A DNA stretch of 64,000 nucleotides, from positions 1,400,438 to 1,464,437 of the forward strand of contig JNVV01000006.1 in assembly GCA_000733355.1 (NCBI GenBank). Reading direction: 5' to 3'. This document shows positions 55,316 to 64,000 of the stretch, piece after piece (the stretch's first letter is position 1; each line of letters begins with the position of its first letter). The position numbers and the translations under genes are program-made. The notes under the pieces are model-generated. The model made no database searches and was not told where the DNA came from. It saw nothing but the letters and a program-made list of their open reading frames with translations. Source of the stretch: Falciphora oryzae. Taxonomy: Eukaryota > Ascomycota > Sordariomycetes > Magnaporthales > Magnaporthaceae.

Positions 55316-57257
55316 ATGTCATACTCGTGGATAGGGGCGCCAGCCCAGTTTGTAGGTCGCCCTGTCTTTCATCCGAACCCGCCGTTATTTACCCAGTTCT
55401 CCCACGGCGGCTGACCACGGTGCAGAATGGCACCAATGCCGACCTCGGCGGCGACTCGGCCAAAGAGAACCTCAACCAGTGGTACCAATCGGGCGACCAG
55501 GCCTACATCCTGCTGTCGTCCGCCCTGGTCCTCGTCATGATCCCCGGCATCGCCTTCCTCTACTCCGGGCTCGCCCGCAGGAAGTCGGCCCTGTCTCTGA
55601 TCTGGGTCGTCATGATGTCCTTCAGCGTCGTCATCTTCCAGTGGTACTTCTGGGGCTACTCGCTGGCCTTCAGCTCCAAGACGACAAACGGCTTCATCGG
55701 CGACCTGCACAACTTTGGCCTCATGAACACCCTCGGCAAGCCCTCGCAGGGCTCGCCCCTGATCCCCGAGCTGCTCTACTCCTTCTACCAGATGCAGTTC
55801 TGCGGCGTCACCGCCGCCCTCGTCGTCGGCGCCACCGCCGAGCGCGGCCGCGTCGTCCCCGCCATGGTCTTCACCTTCTTCTGGGCCACCATCGTCTACT
55901 GTCCCCTAGCCCATTGGGTTTGGAATGCCAATGGTTGGGCTTTCAAGTACGGCGTGCTCGACTACGCCGGCGGCGGGCCCGTCGAGATCGGCTCCGGCAT
56001 GTCCGCCCTGGCCTACTCGTGGGTTCTGGGCCGCCGCAACGAGAAGATGATGCTCAACTTTCGCCCCCACAACATCTCTCTCATCACCCTCGGCACAATC
56101 CTGCTCTGGTTCGGCTGGCTGGGCTTCAACGGCGGCTCCGCTTTCGGTGCTAACCTGCGCGCCGCCATGGCCTGCTGGAACACCTGCCTGACGGCCATGT
56201 TTGCCGCCATGACCTGGACTCTGCTCGATTACCGTCTTGCCCGCAAGTGGTCCCTGGTCGGCTGGTGCTCAGGCGCCATCTCGGGTCTCGTTGCCGCCAC
56301 TCCGGCTTCCGGATTCATCCCTCCGTGGGCCAGCGTCCTCCTTGGTGTTGTCACCGGTGTCTGCTGTAACTTTGGCACCAAGGGTACGTATCATGCGTTG
56401 ATTTCTCCCGTAACTACTGGCTGGCTGGCTGGCTTTTTTTGATATCCCATCCCATCATCAGCCTGGCTAACAGCATTTCGCTTTAACCCCATTTATAGTC
56501 AAGTTCTTGCTCCAAATCGACGATTCGCTCGATGTGTTCGCCGAGCACGGCATCGGGGGAATCGTCGGTCTGGTTTTCAACGGCTTCTTCGCTGCTGATT
56601 ACATAATCGGGCTGGACGGCGTCAACACAGGCGTCGTGAACGGCGGATTCCTGAACCAGAACTACAAGCAGCTCTACATCCAGATCGCCTTCATCGTGGC
56701 CTCGTCGGCCTACGCCTTCGTCATGTCGGCCGCCCTGGCCAAGATCATCGACCTGATCCCGGGCCTCAAGCTGCGCGCCGACGAGAAGGCCGAATTGCTC
56801 GGCATGGACGGTACGTAATAACATCTTACACGGCCCGCAGTGAATTAGCTTTATCTCTTACTAATCTAAACACCACATTCTCTCCACAGACGGTACGTGA
56901 TAACATCTTCCACCACCACCACCACCCCCTACCCAAATAAACCATCGTTTTCAACTACTAACTCGTGTATCATTAAAAAAAAAAGACCAGCATGGGGAAT
57001 TCGCATACGATTACGTAGAAATCCGCAGAGATTACCTCGCTTGGACGCCCGCCGAAAAGGACCAGAAGGAGGACGGTGTCGCCGTTGTGCCTCAGCTGGG
57101 CATCGAGGGCCACCAGACCATCCACGACAACATCATCAACGGCAGCGTCCGCACTGCCGCTCCTGATGGCGGAGACGCCGAGAAACTCGCTGCCGAGAGG
57201 CTCGAGACCGAGAAGAACTCGGTCGACAAGGCCTCGGTCGAGCGCCCTGCCACCTAA
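55316..57257 (+). CDS. Ammonium transporter (Mep/Amt family)
   Basis: Exons are 55316-55351 (MSYSWIGAPAQF), 55426-56383, 56499-56810, a possible 3-nt exon 56890-56892, and 56986-57257, giving 525 aa (526 with the micro-exon). Intron 1 is required because the frame hits TGA. About eleven membrane helices are visible. Amt signatures include DQAYILLSSALVLVMIPGIAF, FQWYFWGYSLAF, ATAERGRVVPAMVFTFFW, YCPLAHWVWNANGW and GWLGFNGGSAFGAN (pore His and Asp region). The C-terminal cytosolic tail, GEFAYDYVEIRRDYLAW, is the regulatory region shared by fungal Meps. It imports ammonium at the plasma membrane. The junction before that tail is unusual: two near-identical donor segments (gacggtacgt) lie 80 bp apart, and the final acceptor is preceded by poly(A), not pyrimidines. 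A TACTAAC branch at about 56957 supports acceptor 56985. Confidence 0.93.
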
Positions 57258-57581
57258 TCATGCCACATCCAGTTCTAGGTATTTATATTCTTTTGTCGCT
57301 GTTTGGTTTCTATCTTTAGGGAGGCTCTTACCTTGAATGCCTTCGGCGCGTGGAAGAAGAAGAAAAGAAAAGGCTTGCTACTTTGAGGGCTTAGATCTTG
57401 TTTGCTGTTTTTGATATGTCCCGGGATGAGGATTAGAGGAGAAACCCGGACGGGGTTTTCCGTATCACATCTTACTATGTCACTGGGTATTATCGGCGTT
57501 GAAGCCATCTGTCTGGTTCTGCGGAAACATGGATGAGGGAGAGAGGGAGGGAGCACATTAGCACCCGCCACGGCCTCTTGT

Positions 57582-57738
57582 CATTCTAGCGTATCGTTTT
57601 CCTATCTCTGTAATAATACCCACATGACCTGTCATCTACTTACTGCTTGTCCTGTAAACATTGAAGGGAGATGTGCCGGTTCGCCAACAAAGCATATCTC
57701 GCCCACGACGCCTTGGCGTTTGGGGTTGTTGGATGAAC
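57582..57738 (+). repeat. 157-bp inverted repeat, left arm
   Basis: It is the reverse complement of 59166-59322 with a single difference that I can see (C versus T at one site). The arm begins cattctagcgtatcg and includes a GTAAGT sequence when read on the minus strand. It overlaps the 3' end of the minus-strand zinc-ribbon frame. Confidence 0.92.
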
Positions 57739-58216
57739 CGGTGTTGGCAATGTGTACCCCGTCACATTCCGAGCAGGTCCTGGGGCCGAATGACGCTTTG
57801 TAGCAGCTATAGCACATCAGGGTAAATTCGATATGGCCCTTCCCGCACTCTGTGCAAAGTTTGGGAGCGCGTAATGCCTTGGAGCAGTTATGGCACAGGA
57901 TGGAAGAAGTTTTATGCTTTTTGCTGCAAGTCGGGCAGGTTTTGAAACTGCAGTTGGCGATTATGGCGGATTGAGAGGAGACCTGGTTGTCGCCTTCGGT
58001 TTGTTGATAGACCGGCTGGACTCGGCAGTATGTGCAACGGCGACCACAAGAAGCGGTGTGTGTCGTCGTCAGACAAGGACAAGAAACAGCGGCTCGTCCA
58101 TAGTGGATGGATGCCGAAGCCCAGACACCAAGGATCTCGCAAACCTGGCCGAAGGTAGCTTCGGGGTTTATCTTGGGCACCGAAAATGTACGCCGAGATT
58201 GGACGATTCCAACCAC
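57632..58216 (-). pseudogene. CxxC zinc-ribbon-array protein segment, N-terminus unresolved
   Basis: The open frame spans 194 codons with no ATG near its beginning. The first Met lies within the array, so either an upstream exon is missing or the gene is dead. The Cys pairs recur about every 20-25 residues: CGRRCTYC, CPTCSKKH, CHNCSKAL, CTECGKGH, CYSCYKAS and CSECDGVH. This is a tandem series of small zinc ribbons. The last 34 residues (from SSNNPKRQGVV) lie inside the inverted repeat and are repeated identically on the other strand at 59171-59272. The array resembles the plus-strand gene at 59269 in repeat form but not in detailed sequence, so they are diverged paralogues. No family name is recognised. 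Zinc binding is inferred from spacing. Confidence 0.5.
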
Positions 58217-58294
58217 CTTGCGGCCACCTTTGAGATGCGCACGAGATGTGACGAACTTCGGTTCGAAGGTTTGGATTGTTCTACCATTATCGAT

Positions 58295-58384
58295 AGGATA
58301 CAGGAACAGGAAAGGATACAGGAACAGGAAAGGATACAGGAACAGGAAAGGATACAGGAACAGGAAAGGATACAGGAACAGGAA
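58295..58384 (+). repeat. 18-bp minisatellite, five perfect copies
   Basis: The unit aggatacaggaacaggaa occurs five times in tandem with no differences, then a partial sixth that decays into aggataaaaggg. On the plus strand it would encode RIQEQE repeats in the open frame 57890-58507. That frame overlaps the zinc-ribbon frame on the other strand, and I do not call it a gene. A degenerate version of the tract lies at about 61735-61890. Confidence 0.95.
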
Positions 58385-58408
58385 AGGATAAAAGGGAAAG
58401 ATATAGAT

Positions 58409-58503
58409 GAAGACTCAATGACAGAATTGAGGGAACTGGGGTGCTGTCTCCCTGTCGTGAACGAGCTCTCCCATTCTAGGACGAGGATGGCTCTGACTCC
58501 AAT
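58409..58503. repeat. Dispersed repeat, copy A, next to the minisatellite
   Basis: This aligns by eye with 61890-61985. Shared blocks are tcgtgaacgag/tcgtaaacgag, tctcccat and acgaggatggc. Both copies follow a purine-rich tandem tract in the same orientation, so the unit includes the tract. Confidence 0.7.
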
Positions 58504-58913
58504 GTGACCAGATTTGGCCATTAGATGCGGTTGAACCACGGGCCTACCCGCGATTGGGACGCAAACCTGGGTGCAAAAGGCTTCTCGCTAAATATTGGAA
58601 CTGCGGCATCGTCCAAAAGGAGTGCTTTCGAGGGATTTTTCGCAAGGTGCGTGTGGTCAAACATTGCCATAATGGCCATCGTGATTTGCTTTTCCGCACA
58701 AAAAGCAGCAATCATACTCAGATATCAGCCGAACGTACTAGCTGATCGATAGAAGAAATGAGAAAGACGATACGGTCACCCGTGCCCAGTTTGCCGACCA
58801 TGGTAGAAGCTAGATTTCCGCAATCGAATGCAGACGCGCCGTCCAGGGCGATAAAATCGAGGGAGAAAGTCGGGCTCAAAGTTTGCGTCTCCCTGCCGAC
58901 GAGAGAGACTATC

Positions 58914-59048
58914 TATCCCCTTGAGTGCCGTTGAGTGCCCGACTGCCAAAACAGGAATAAGTCTCCAGAATTTATCCCTGACAAAGATTCGTGATTGATT
59001 GAAAGAGGAAGATCTGCGGACGGGCACTCAACGGCACTCAAGGGGATA
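58914..59048. mobile_element. MITE-like element, 131 bp, perfect 26-bp TIRs, TA target duplication
   Basis: The element spans 58916-59046. Its 26-bp ends, 58916-58941 and 59021-59046, are exact reverse complements. They begin TCCCCTTGAGTG and contain two tandem copies of TTGAGTGCC. TA dinucleotides flank it at 58914-58915 and 59047-59048, the duplication expected for Tc1/mariner-type transposition. The 79-bp interior has no ORF, so it is non-autonomous. Perfect TIRs suggest recent insertion or strong constraint. Confidence 0.85.
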
Positions 59049-59165
59049 ACATGCTTTCATTTTGCGTGCGAAAAAAAAGTAACCTTTGTTCACGACTCGT
59101 GATCCCGACCAGCGCAATGCCAATCGGGCGGTTAAAAAAACAGGGGTGGTCAGGATTGACGTTGT

Positions 59166-59322
59166 GTTCATCCAACAACCCCAAACGCCAAGGTGTCGTG
59201 GGCGAGATATGCTTTGTTGGCGAACCGGCACATCTCCCTTCAATGTTTACAGGACAAGCAGTAAGTAGATGACAGGTCATGTGGGTATTATTACAGAGAT
59301 AGGAAAACGATACGCTAGAATG
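59166..59322 (+). repeat. 157-bp inverted repeat, right arm
   Basis: This is the partner of 57582-57738. It ends gatacgctagaatg. The plus-strand frame 59051-59272 reads the same 34 residues found at the end of the minus-strand zinc-ribbon frame, and the ATG at 59269 of the next frame lies inside this arm. Confidence 0.92.
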
Positions 59323-59808
59323 GGGAGCTGCCACCGCAAAGAAAACCCCAAGACTTGTACCGAGTGCGGCGGCCCGAATGTTTCCAACAACAAGCGTTGC
59401 AACTCTTGTCACAGAGCGCAACGACCGCCGAAAAAATGCCCGGAATGTGACACGGAGCACGGCGAGGGCACTCGCCTTTGCGGGCCTTGTTATAGAAAGG
59501 CACACCCTGGAACTTGCGAAATGTGTGGTGCCACCCACTACACCAATCTCAAGTATTGCTGGTCTTGCCATCTTGCGCAAAGCAAGACGAGAAAATGCAC
59601 GGACTGCGGCAATGAGCACAAACGACAAGGTCCTCGGTGCCATCTGAAAGCCGCAGGCACTAAGATTTGCCCTTCCTGCGGCCAGGAACGAGAATCTATG
59701 GAAAACACCTTTGCTTTTATACCTAAAACAGTGTGGTTGCTTTATAACAATGCTATATTGGGAATAAAAGTAACGGGGACGGGAATGTGTAAACGTTTTT
59801 TTTGCTAG
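59269..59808 (+). CDS. Tandem CxxC zinc-ribbon-array protein, hypothetical
   Basis: The frame gives 179 aa. The first ATG (59269) lies in the inverted-repeat arm and a second in-frame ATG is at 59320. Repeating units of about 24 residues carry CTECGG/CNSCHR, CPECDT/CGPCYR, CEMCGA/CWSCHL, CTDCGN and CPSCGQ. Each unit has a CxxC-G-x-x-H knuckle followed by a CxxC-Y/H knuckle, so roughly four zinc ribbons in a row. After the array the sequence becomes hydrophobic and unconserved. An alternative model splices an upstream exon (59051-59260, ending at a GTAAGT donor) to 59353 in frame. Codon use is less GC-biased than in the housekeeping genes, fitting an accessory or transferred origin. No named family is recognised. 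Confidence 0.5.
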   Translation: MTGHVGIITEIGKRYARMGSCHRKENPKTCTECGGPNVSNNKRCNSCHRAQRPPKKCPECDTEHGEGTRLCGPCYRKAHPGTCEMCGATHYTNLKYCWSCHLAQSKTRKCTDCGNEHKRQGPRCHLKAAGTKICPSCGQERESMENTFAFIPKTVWLLYNNAILGIKVTGTGMCKRFFC

Positions 59809-59844
59809 CTAAATATTGCTATCTACAAAATGTCAATACCACAC

Positions 59845-60020
59845 AATAAATACCTCCAGCACGAAAAGCAGTGCCCTACGCCTTTGTTTATATCTTGTGC
59901 AAGTAGGCAAGTAGCAAGCCGTCCCAAGTACGCTCCGGGTATATTTGCGCCATACGCCGAGCTGGCCCTCCGGGTCGTGCGTGACAAGTGCCTTCAACAC
60001 GAAAGGCAATGTCCCACGCC
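59845..60020 (+). repeat. Two imperfect direct repeats 138 bp apart encoding a Cys-containing motif
   Basis: Copies at 59845-59882 and 59983-60020 both encode K-[Y/C]-LQHE-[K/R]-QCPTP in the same frame, exactly 46 codons apart, within an 81-codon frame 59830-60075. This suggests a fragment of a larger protein built from 46-residue repeats. It is too short to call as a gene. Confidence 0.45.
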
Positions 60021-60075
60021 GTCAATGGACTCTGGTGTGGAGTGGCACTGCGGCAAGGGTGAACATCCCAAGTAA

Positions 60076-61269
60076 ATCACGAGCAAAACACGCGCGCACG
60101 CTGGGGTGAAGGTCAACTCCTTTGAAGGAGGCTGGTATTCAAACGAAGGGTAGCCCAAGGGGCGAAAGGACTAGTGGTGCTCGCTAGGGACGGTGTCCTA
60201 AGAACGAGCGCGCCGGGAGGCCGCGGCGACATGGTGCTTGATGGTACCCATTGCTGGGCTCGGTCCTGAGTACACCCGGGGTGCACCCAGCTTGACCGTC
60301 AAGCCTAATCTACACGAGAACGAAGGCATTGCGAGGAAGGAAACCCAAAGCAAACTCGGGACCGGAAGATGCTGGTTGCACCAAGTCGACAGACCAGGCC
60401 GAGCTTCGAGACGAGTTCAGCCTGGATTGTCGGTGCCGCAAGAAACCGAGGGAAGGACGAGAAATATCAGGTAGGCCCAGAACTGGCCAGTGGGGAAGGT
60501 GACGACGGGAAACGAACGAGTCGGGCTGCGTGCTGGTCGCGTATGCCCAACTTGCCGCCGTTACAAAGAACCCAAGACTTGTGCAAACAACGCCGTGCTC
60601 GTAGAAGAGTAAGCCTGAACCAAAGACCCGACCAGAGAGAAGATAAAGAGTAGTAGGGACGGGCCAGAGGCATAGTCGGGGTAGACCGCGAGTGCGCTTG
60701 CGATTTGAATAGCCGAGGAGCTGAGGTCGACCCGAGGTACACCCTTTACATTGGGAAGGATATCGCGATACGGTCGGCCGGGAGCCAATCCCGGACGGTC
60801 TCGGTGGAAACCTCTTTGGTGGTTCTGTCATGCTCGTCGGCCGGCATGGTGGCCAGGGTGAGGAGCTTCATGCCCCGAATAGCGACGTCGGGATCGTTGT
60901 CGATGTATGCAGCGTGGGACGCGGTTGCTCGCTTGAGCTTGGGCATCGTGGGGCGAGAGTTTTGGTAGGGTTTGATGGCCTCCTCGGGCTTGAATACCTT
61001 GAGTCCCGCGGCCTTATGCGGCGGCCTTGTGCGGAATATGTGACTACGCGCAGGCCAAAGACGCCGACGAAAACGGACGGCGCGGTGAGGCTCGGAGTGT
61101 GCCCACGGTAGTGAGCGATAAAGATAATGGCTTCCGCGAAGCCCCTGGCGACTTCGGCGGACATGGGACAATCCCCTCGGCCTTCAACGAGCTTTCGGAT
61201 GGCCACATTAATGGCCACACTCCGGCCCTTCCTGGCGCGTAGCAAAAGGAAAAGGTGCAAAAACGTGTG
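60076..61269. other. Accessory sequence, possible decayed element or pseudogene
   Basis: No intact gene is seen. On the minus strand two adjacent frames carry protein-like stretches that may be one frameshifted relic: near 61230-61030 (NVAIRKLVEGRGDCPMSAEV) and near 61000-60750 (GMKLLTLATMPADEHDRTTK). I recognise no family. Confidence 0.3.
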
Positions 61270-61358
61270 TCTCCCCTCCCAGAATCGAACTAGGGACCTT
61301 TCGATAACAATTTGAACAATTACAGTCGAACGTGATAAACCAACTACACCAAGGAGAG
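61270..61358 (-). tRNA. tRNA-Tyr (GUA) with a 14-nt intron
   Basis: The 89-nt gene folds completely. Acceptor stem is CTCTCCT with AGGGGAG (one G-U pair) and discriminator A. The D-arm is GTGTAGTTGGTTTATCAC. The anticodon stem is TTCGA with TCGAA, enclosing CTGTAA, a 14-nt intron (TTGTTCAAATTGTT) and A. The variable loop is AGGTC. The T-arm is CCTAG TTCGATT CTGGG. The anticodon GTA and an intron one base after it (37/38) are as expected for eukaryotic tRNA-Tyr. It lies in the repeat-rich island, between decayed sequence and the second copy of the dispersed repeat. Confidence 0.9.
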
Positions 61359-61734
61359 ATAGCTGAGTGGTTGAATTCCGGCGCAGCGATTCAGATATTA
61401 TGAGCCCAGCTTGGCGCTTGACTTGGCGATACGGTATCCACCCCTTATCTTGCTCAATCCGCCGTCTAGAATTACACATGTGTACTGTTTGATATTACAC
61501 CAGCTCGAAAAGAATATCGAGATGCGAGCTAGCCATTTATATGTAGTGTGTGATGTCTCTCCCGTCGCGATGTGGCGAGCAGCCATTGTCTTGGATGCCG
61601 CAAGCAAGTGCCGAGACACCCACCTAGCCTGAACGTGCAGATAGGCACCCCATTCCTCACAAACCACGTCTCGCCCATGACAAGAAGATTGGCAATCTCG
61701 CTCGCACCAGTGCCAAAAAAGATAGATAAAAAAA

Positions 61735-61985
61735 ATACAGAAACAAGAAGGGATATAAAGAAGGAAAGGGCATAGAAATAGGAAAGGACATAGGAATAAA
61801 AACGGTACAGGAACAAGAATGGATGTAAAAATGGGAAGGGATACGAGGATAAGGAAAAAAAATACAGGAATAGGGAAAGATATAGGAAAAGATCCAAGAA
61901 CAAAATCGAGGCAATTGGGGTACCGTTTCCCTATCGTAAACGAGCATGTCTCCCATCTTGGGACACGAGGATGGCACCAATTCAA
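61735..61985 (+). repeat. Dispersed repeat, copy B, with degenerate purine-rich tandem tract
   Basis: Positions 61735-61890 hold a degenerate series of gga-ta-agga-like units similar to the 18-bp minisatellite. The flank 61890-61985 matches 58409-58503 at roughly three bases in four by eye. It is a diverged copy 3.4 kb from copy A. Confidence 0.65.
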
Positions 61986-64000
61986 CCGAAGCTAGGAGGC
62001 AGCCTCTCGCCGACTCCCCCAGACACTAGAAGAGTCAATATCTCGTCTGAACATCTGATGGTGGTCTGATCGCTAGGGGTGTGAGCGGAACCAACAGCCT
62101 CACTATCCGTCGACCCCCTTCGCCGATTGTCTTTTTAAAATCGCAAGAGCTACCATGTTAAACCCTGGTAGGTGAACTGCACGATTGTGACGACGCAGCT
62201 TGGCCACCGGTAGCTCCAAGGCTCAAGCCGTCTGGCAAGGACCATGCCGCTCCTGGTCGGAATGTCCGCCGCCGCCGCGTCCGGAGAGAGCCTTCGAGGA
62301 TGAATTCTACCTGCGCTATTCCCATAGGCAAGCCCGCGGGCAAGAATGGCGGGAGGGATGGAAAGTGGTTCGAGTCGACACAATTTCATTTCCCCTGAAG
62401 CCGTAAGCAACCTCAAGCCTCACCTTTTCCCAACATCCGTGACTGAACACTAGGAAATGAAGCGATATGATGAGATGATTTACCAATATCAAATTACAGT
62501 AGCAGCGTGAGGCCTACAAGCGTTAAGAGGATGTCGGCCATCACAGCTTGCGAGAGCAGCGTGAGTTCGTTCCCAATTCTGTGTAGAGTTCGTCCTCCCT
62601 AGCCCCTGAATCCTGGGTGGGAGACGATTTTGCCATTATCCTCCATATTTTAGCTTCTCTAACAAAAAAAAAAAAAATGAGAACCTTGTTGGCGCAGCTC
62701 AAGGGCCCTAGTTCCGTCATGCAGCGGGAGCCTTTGCGGCTGGAAGGGATGCCGTGATGACAGAAATTGCCGGCAACAATAACACGAGATGCCTGCCAGA
62801 ACCTTCCGGAAACCAGCAGTAGCGCGCTTCCTCGGCCATGCTCACTGCCATCCATTGCCGCGAGGGATACCGACAGATCAGCCAGCCGTTCAGGGTGACT
62901 GGCCCCCGAAAAAGGGGGTGGTGGCAGCGATGGCGCTGCTAGTCGGTCACTGTGACGGCGTCCACCACGGCGCGCCGCTTCCGAGGCACAACAGAAGCAC
63001 CGGCGGTGGCCAGGGTTGGAGCTTCACAACAGCCTACCGAGAAAGAATCACGGGCGTCTTCGCAGCCGTTGTTGTTGTTGTCCGTCTTCCTCGTTCCTTT
63101 TACGGCGCGGCATCGCTGTGGTGACACGGCAGCCAGCACGCAAGCTTCTCCTAGCCCCCGTTGGCCGGCGGCGTCGGGCCTCCCGTCGGCTCGGCCACTG
63201 TCTCAGTCTCGGACCGGTCAGGCCGTCGGAGAAAAGACTCATTCCGGAAGACCAGAAAGGGGTGGGCCGGTTACACGGCGCCAGGGCCGCTGCGTCCGTT
63301 CGGTCGACGGTTCCCCCCAGCGATTGGATGGATACAAGAAAAAACGGCGGTGGGGCCTGTGGGCGCCAGGCGAGATTGACAGCTCATCGGAGAGAGACCT
63401 CAGCCCCCGGCATCGTGGTACAAAATGCAGCGGGCCGGGAGAAGGGACCGGCCTGGCTTCTTCGACTCCCAGGGGTATGGGAGAGCCGGGAATCATGACG
63501 GCCACGCGCCTCTGCTTGTCCGACGACAAGTCGCATCCCGTCGTGCTCCCGAACCATGGCACTTGCCATGATGCATCTCAGAGGTGGCCACCGTGGTGGC
63601 AACACCGTGCTATGACTCCGACCAGAGAAGCCGTCGTCGGGGGGGGGGCCGAGATAGCCGGGCGAACCGCTGAGGGGGCCGGCTTCCCTCCCGTGCCTCT
63701 CTGGCCAGGGGCCATCGCCCTGGCCACTCTCGCAGACCGGCCGAATCCGATCCTCACCATGCCTGCCTGCGTCGGTGGCCTGCGTCACTTGGCGCACGGT
63801 TGCTTGCCGCTGTTATTTCCTGCTCGTCTCGTCAGGATGCTGTGACGACAAACCACTGCCGGCGGAGCAGGTTTTCCGCCTCGGCCCTTGCTAGGCGAGA
63901 TGGATGGGCAGGGCAGGAACTAAGAAGACACCAACGTGGGTAGGTGAAGCGGTGTATCCTCAAAGTAATCTTCATTGGCTCCAGGGAAGTTTCGCTCCGA
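61986..64000. other. Window end, 2 kb, no supported gene
   Basis: A short A-run is at 62667-62679. A 297-codon plus frame (62952-63845) exists, but the DNA is GC-rich, frames on the other strand are open too, and no domain or bias is visible, so it is not called. The region ends without a further recognisable element. Confidence 0.35.

Noticed and set aside
57890..58507. 205-codon plus frame with RIQEQE repeats
   Set aside because: It is generated by the 18-bp minisatellite and overlaps the more protein-like zinc-ribbon frame on the opposite strand.
62952..63845. 297-codon open frame near the right end
   Set aside because: GC-rich DNA with overlapping long frames on both strands, no domain, no codon bias and many Arg/Ser/Pro residues typical of chance frames.

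Overview
This is nuclear DNA of a filamentous ascomycete (Pezizomycotina, probably Sordariomycetes). The evidence is intron-dense genes with short introns (mostly 60-130 bp), CTAAC-type branch sites, GC-rich third codon positions, T/C-rich promoters and orthologues of typical fungal housekeeping genes. The species cannot be fixed from the sequence alone. All exon models were built by eye from splice sites and family conservation, and reading frame was kept across every junction.

Layout. Positions 1-57 kb are a normal gene-bearing arm. In order they hold: a triple-KH RNA-binding protein (cut by the left edge), a probable CENP-K/Sim4-type kinetochore protein, dUTPase, pyridoxal kinase, PCNA, an Inp2/vezatin-like peroxisomal myosin receptor, EMC6, a GTPBP1-like GTPase, the t-SNARE Sec9, a Dhr2-like RNA helicase, the LYR protein SDHAF3, a histidine protein methyltransferase (Hpm1/METTL18), a Kre9/Knh1-like GPI protein, a Tgl1/Yeh-type membrane lipase, Pex6, an SH3BGR-like thioredoxin-fold protein, a second GPI-type wall protein, a small Cys-rich peptide gene, a nine-exon membrane-anchored histidine acid phosphatase and an ammonium transporter. 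Several intergenic gaps of 2.5-3.7 kb contain no gene I can support.

From about 57.6 kb the character changes. Housekeeping genes stop and there is a repeat-rich island. It contains a 157-bp near-perfect inverted repeat, two related CxxC zinc-ribbon-array coding segments on opposite strands, an 18-bp minisatellite with a diverged second copy 3.4 kb away, a 131-bp MITE with perfect 26-bp terminal inverted repeats and TA duplications, and an intron-containing tRNA-Tyr gene.

Functional themes: S-phase/chromosome genes (dUTPase, PCNA, the CENP-K candidate) all have MCB-type ACGCGN motifs upstream. There are two peroxisome genes (Pex6, Inp2-like). Two nutrient-acquisition genes (acid phosphatase, ammonium transporter) are divergently arranged around a 3.7-kb gap that carries CACGTG and GATA motifs. 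The most unusual gene structures are an 11-nt micro-exon in pyridoxal kinase, an apparent 3-nt micro-exon between two near-identical donors in the ammonium transporter, and two GC-AG introns.
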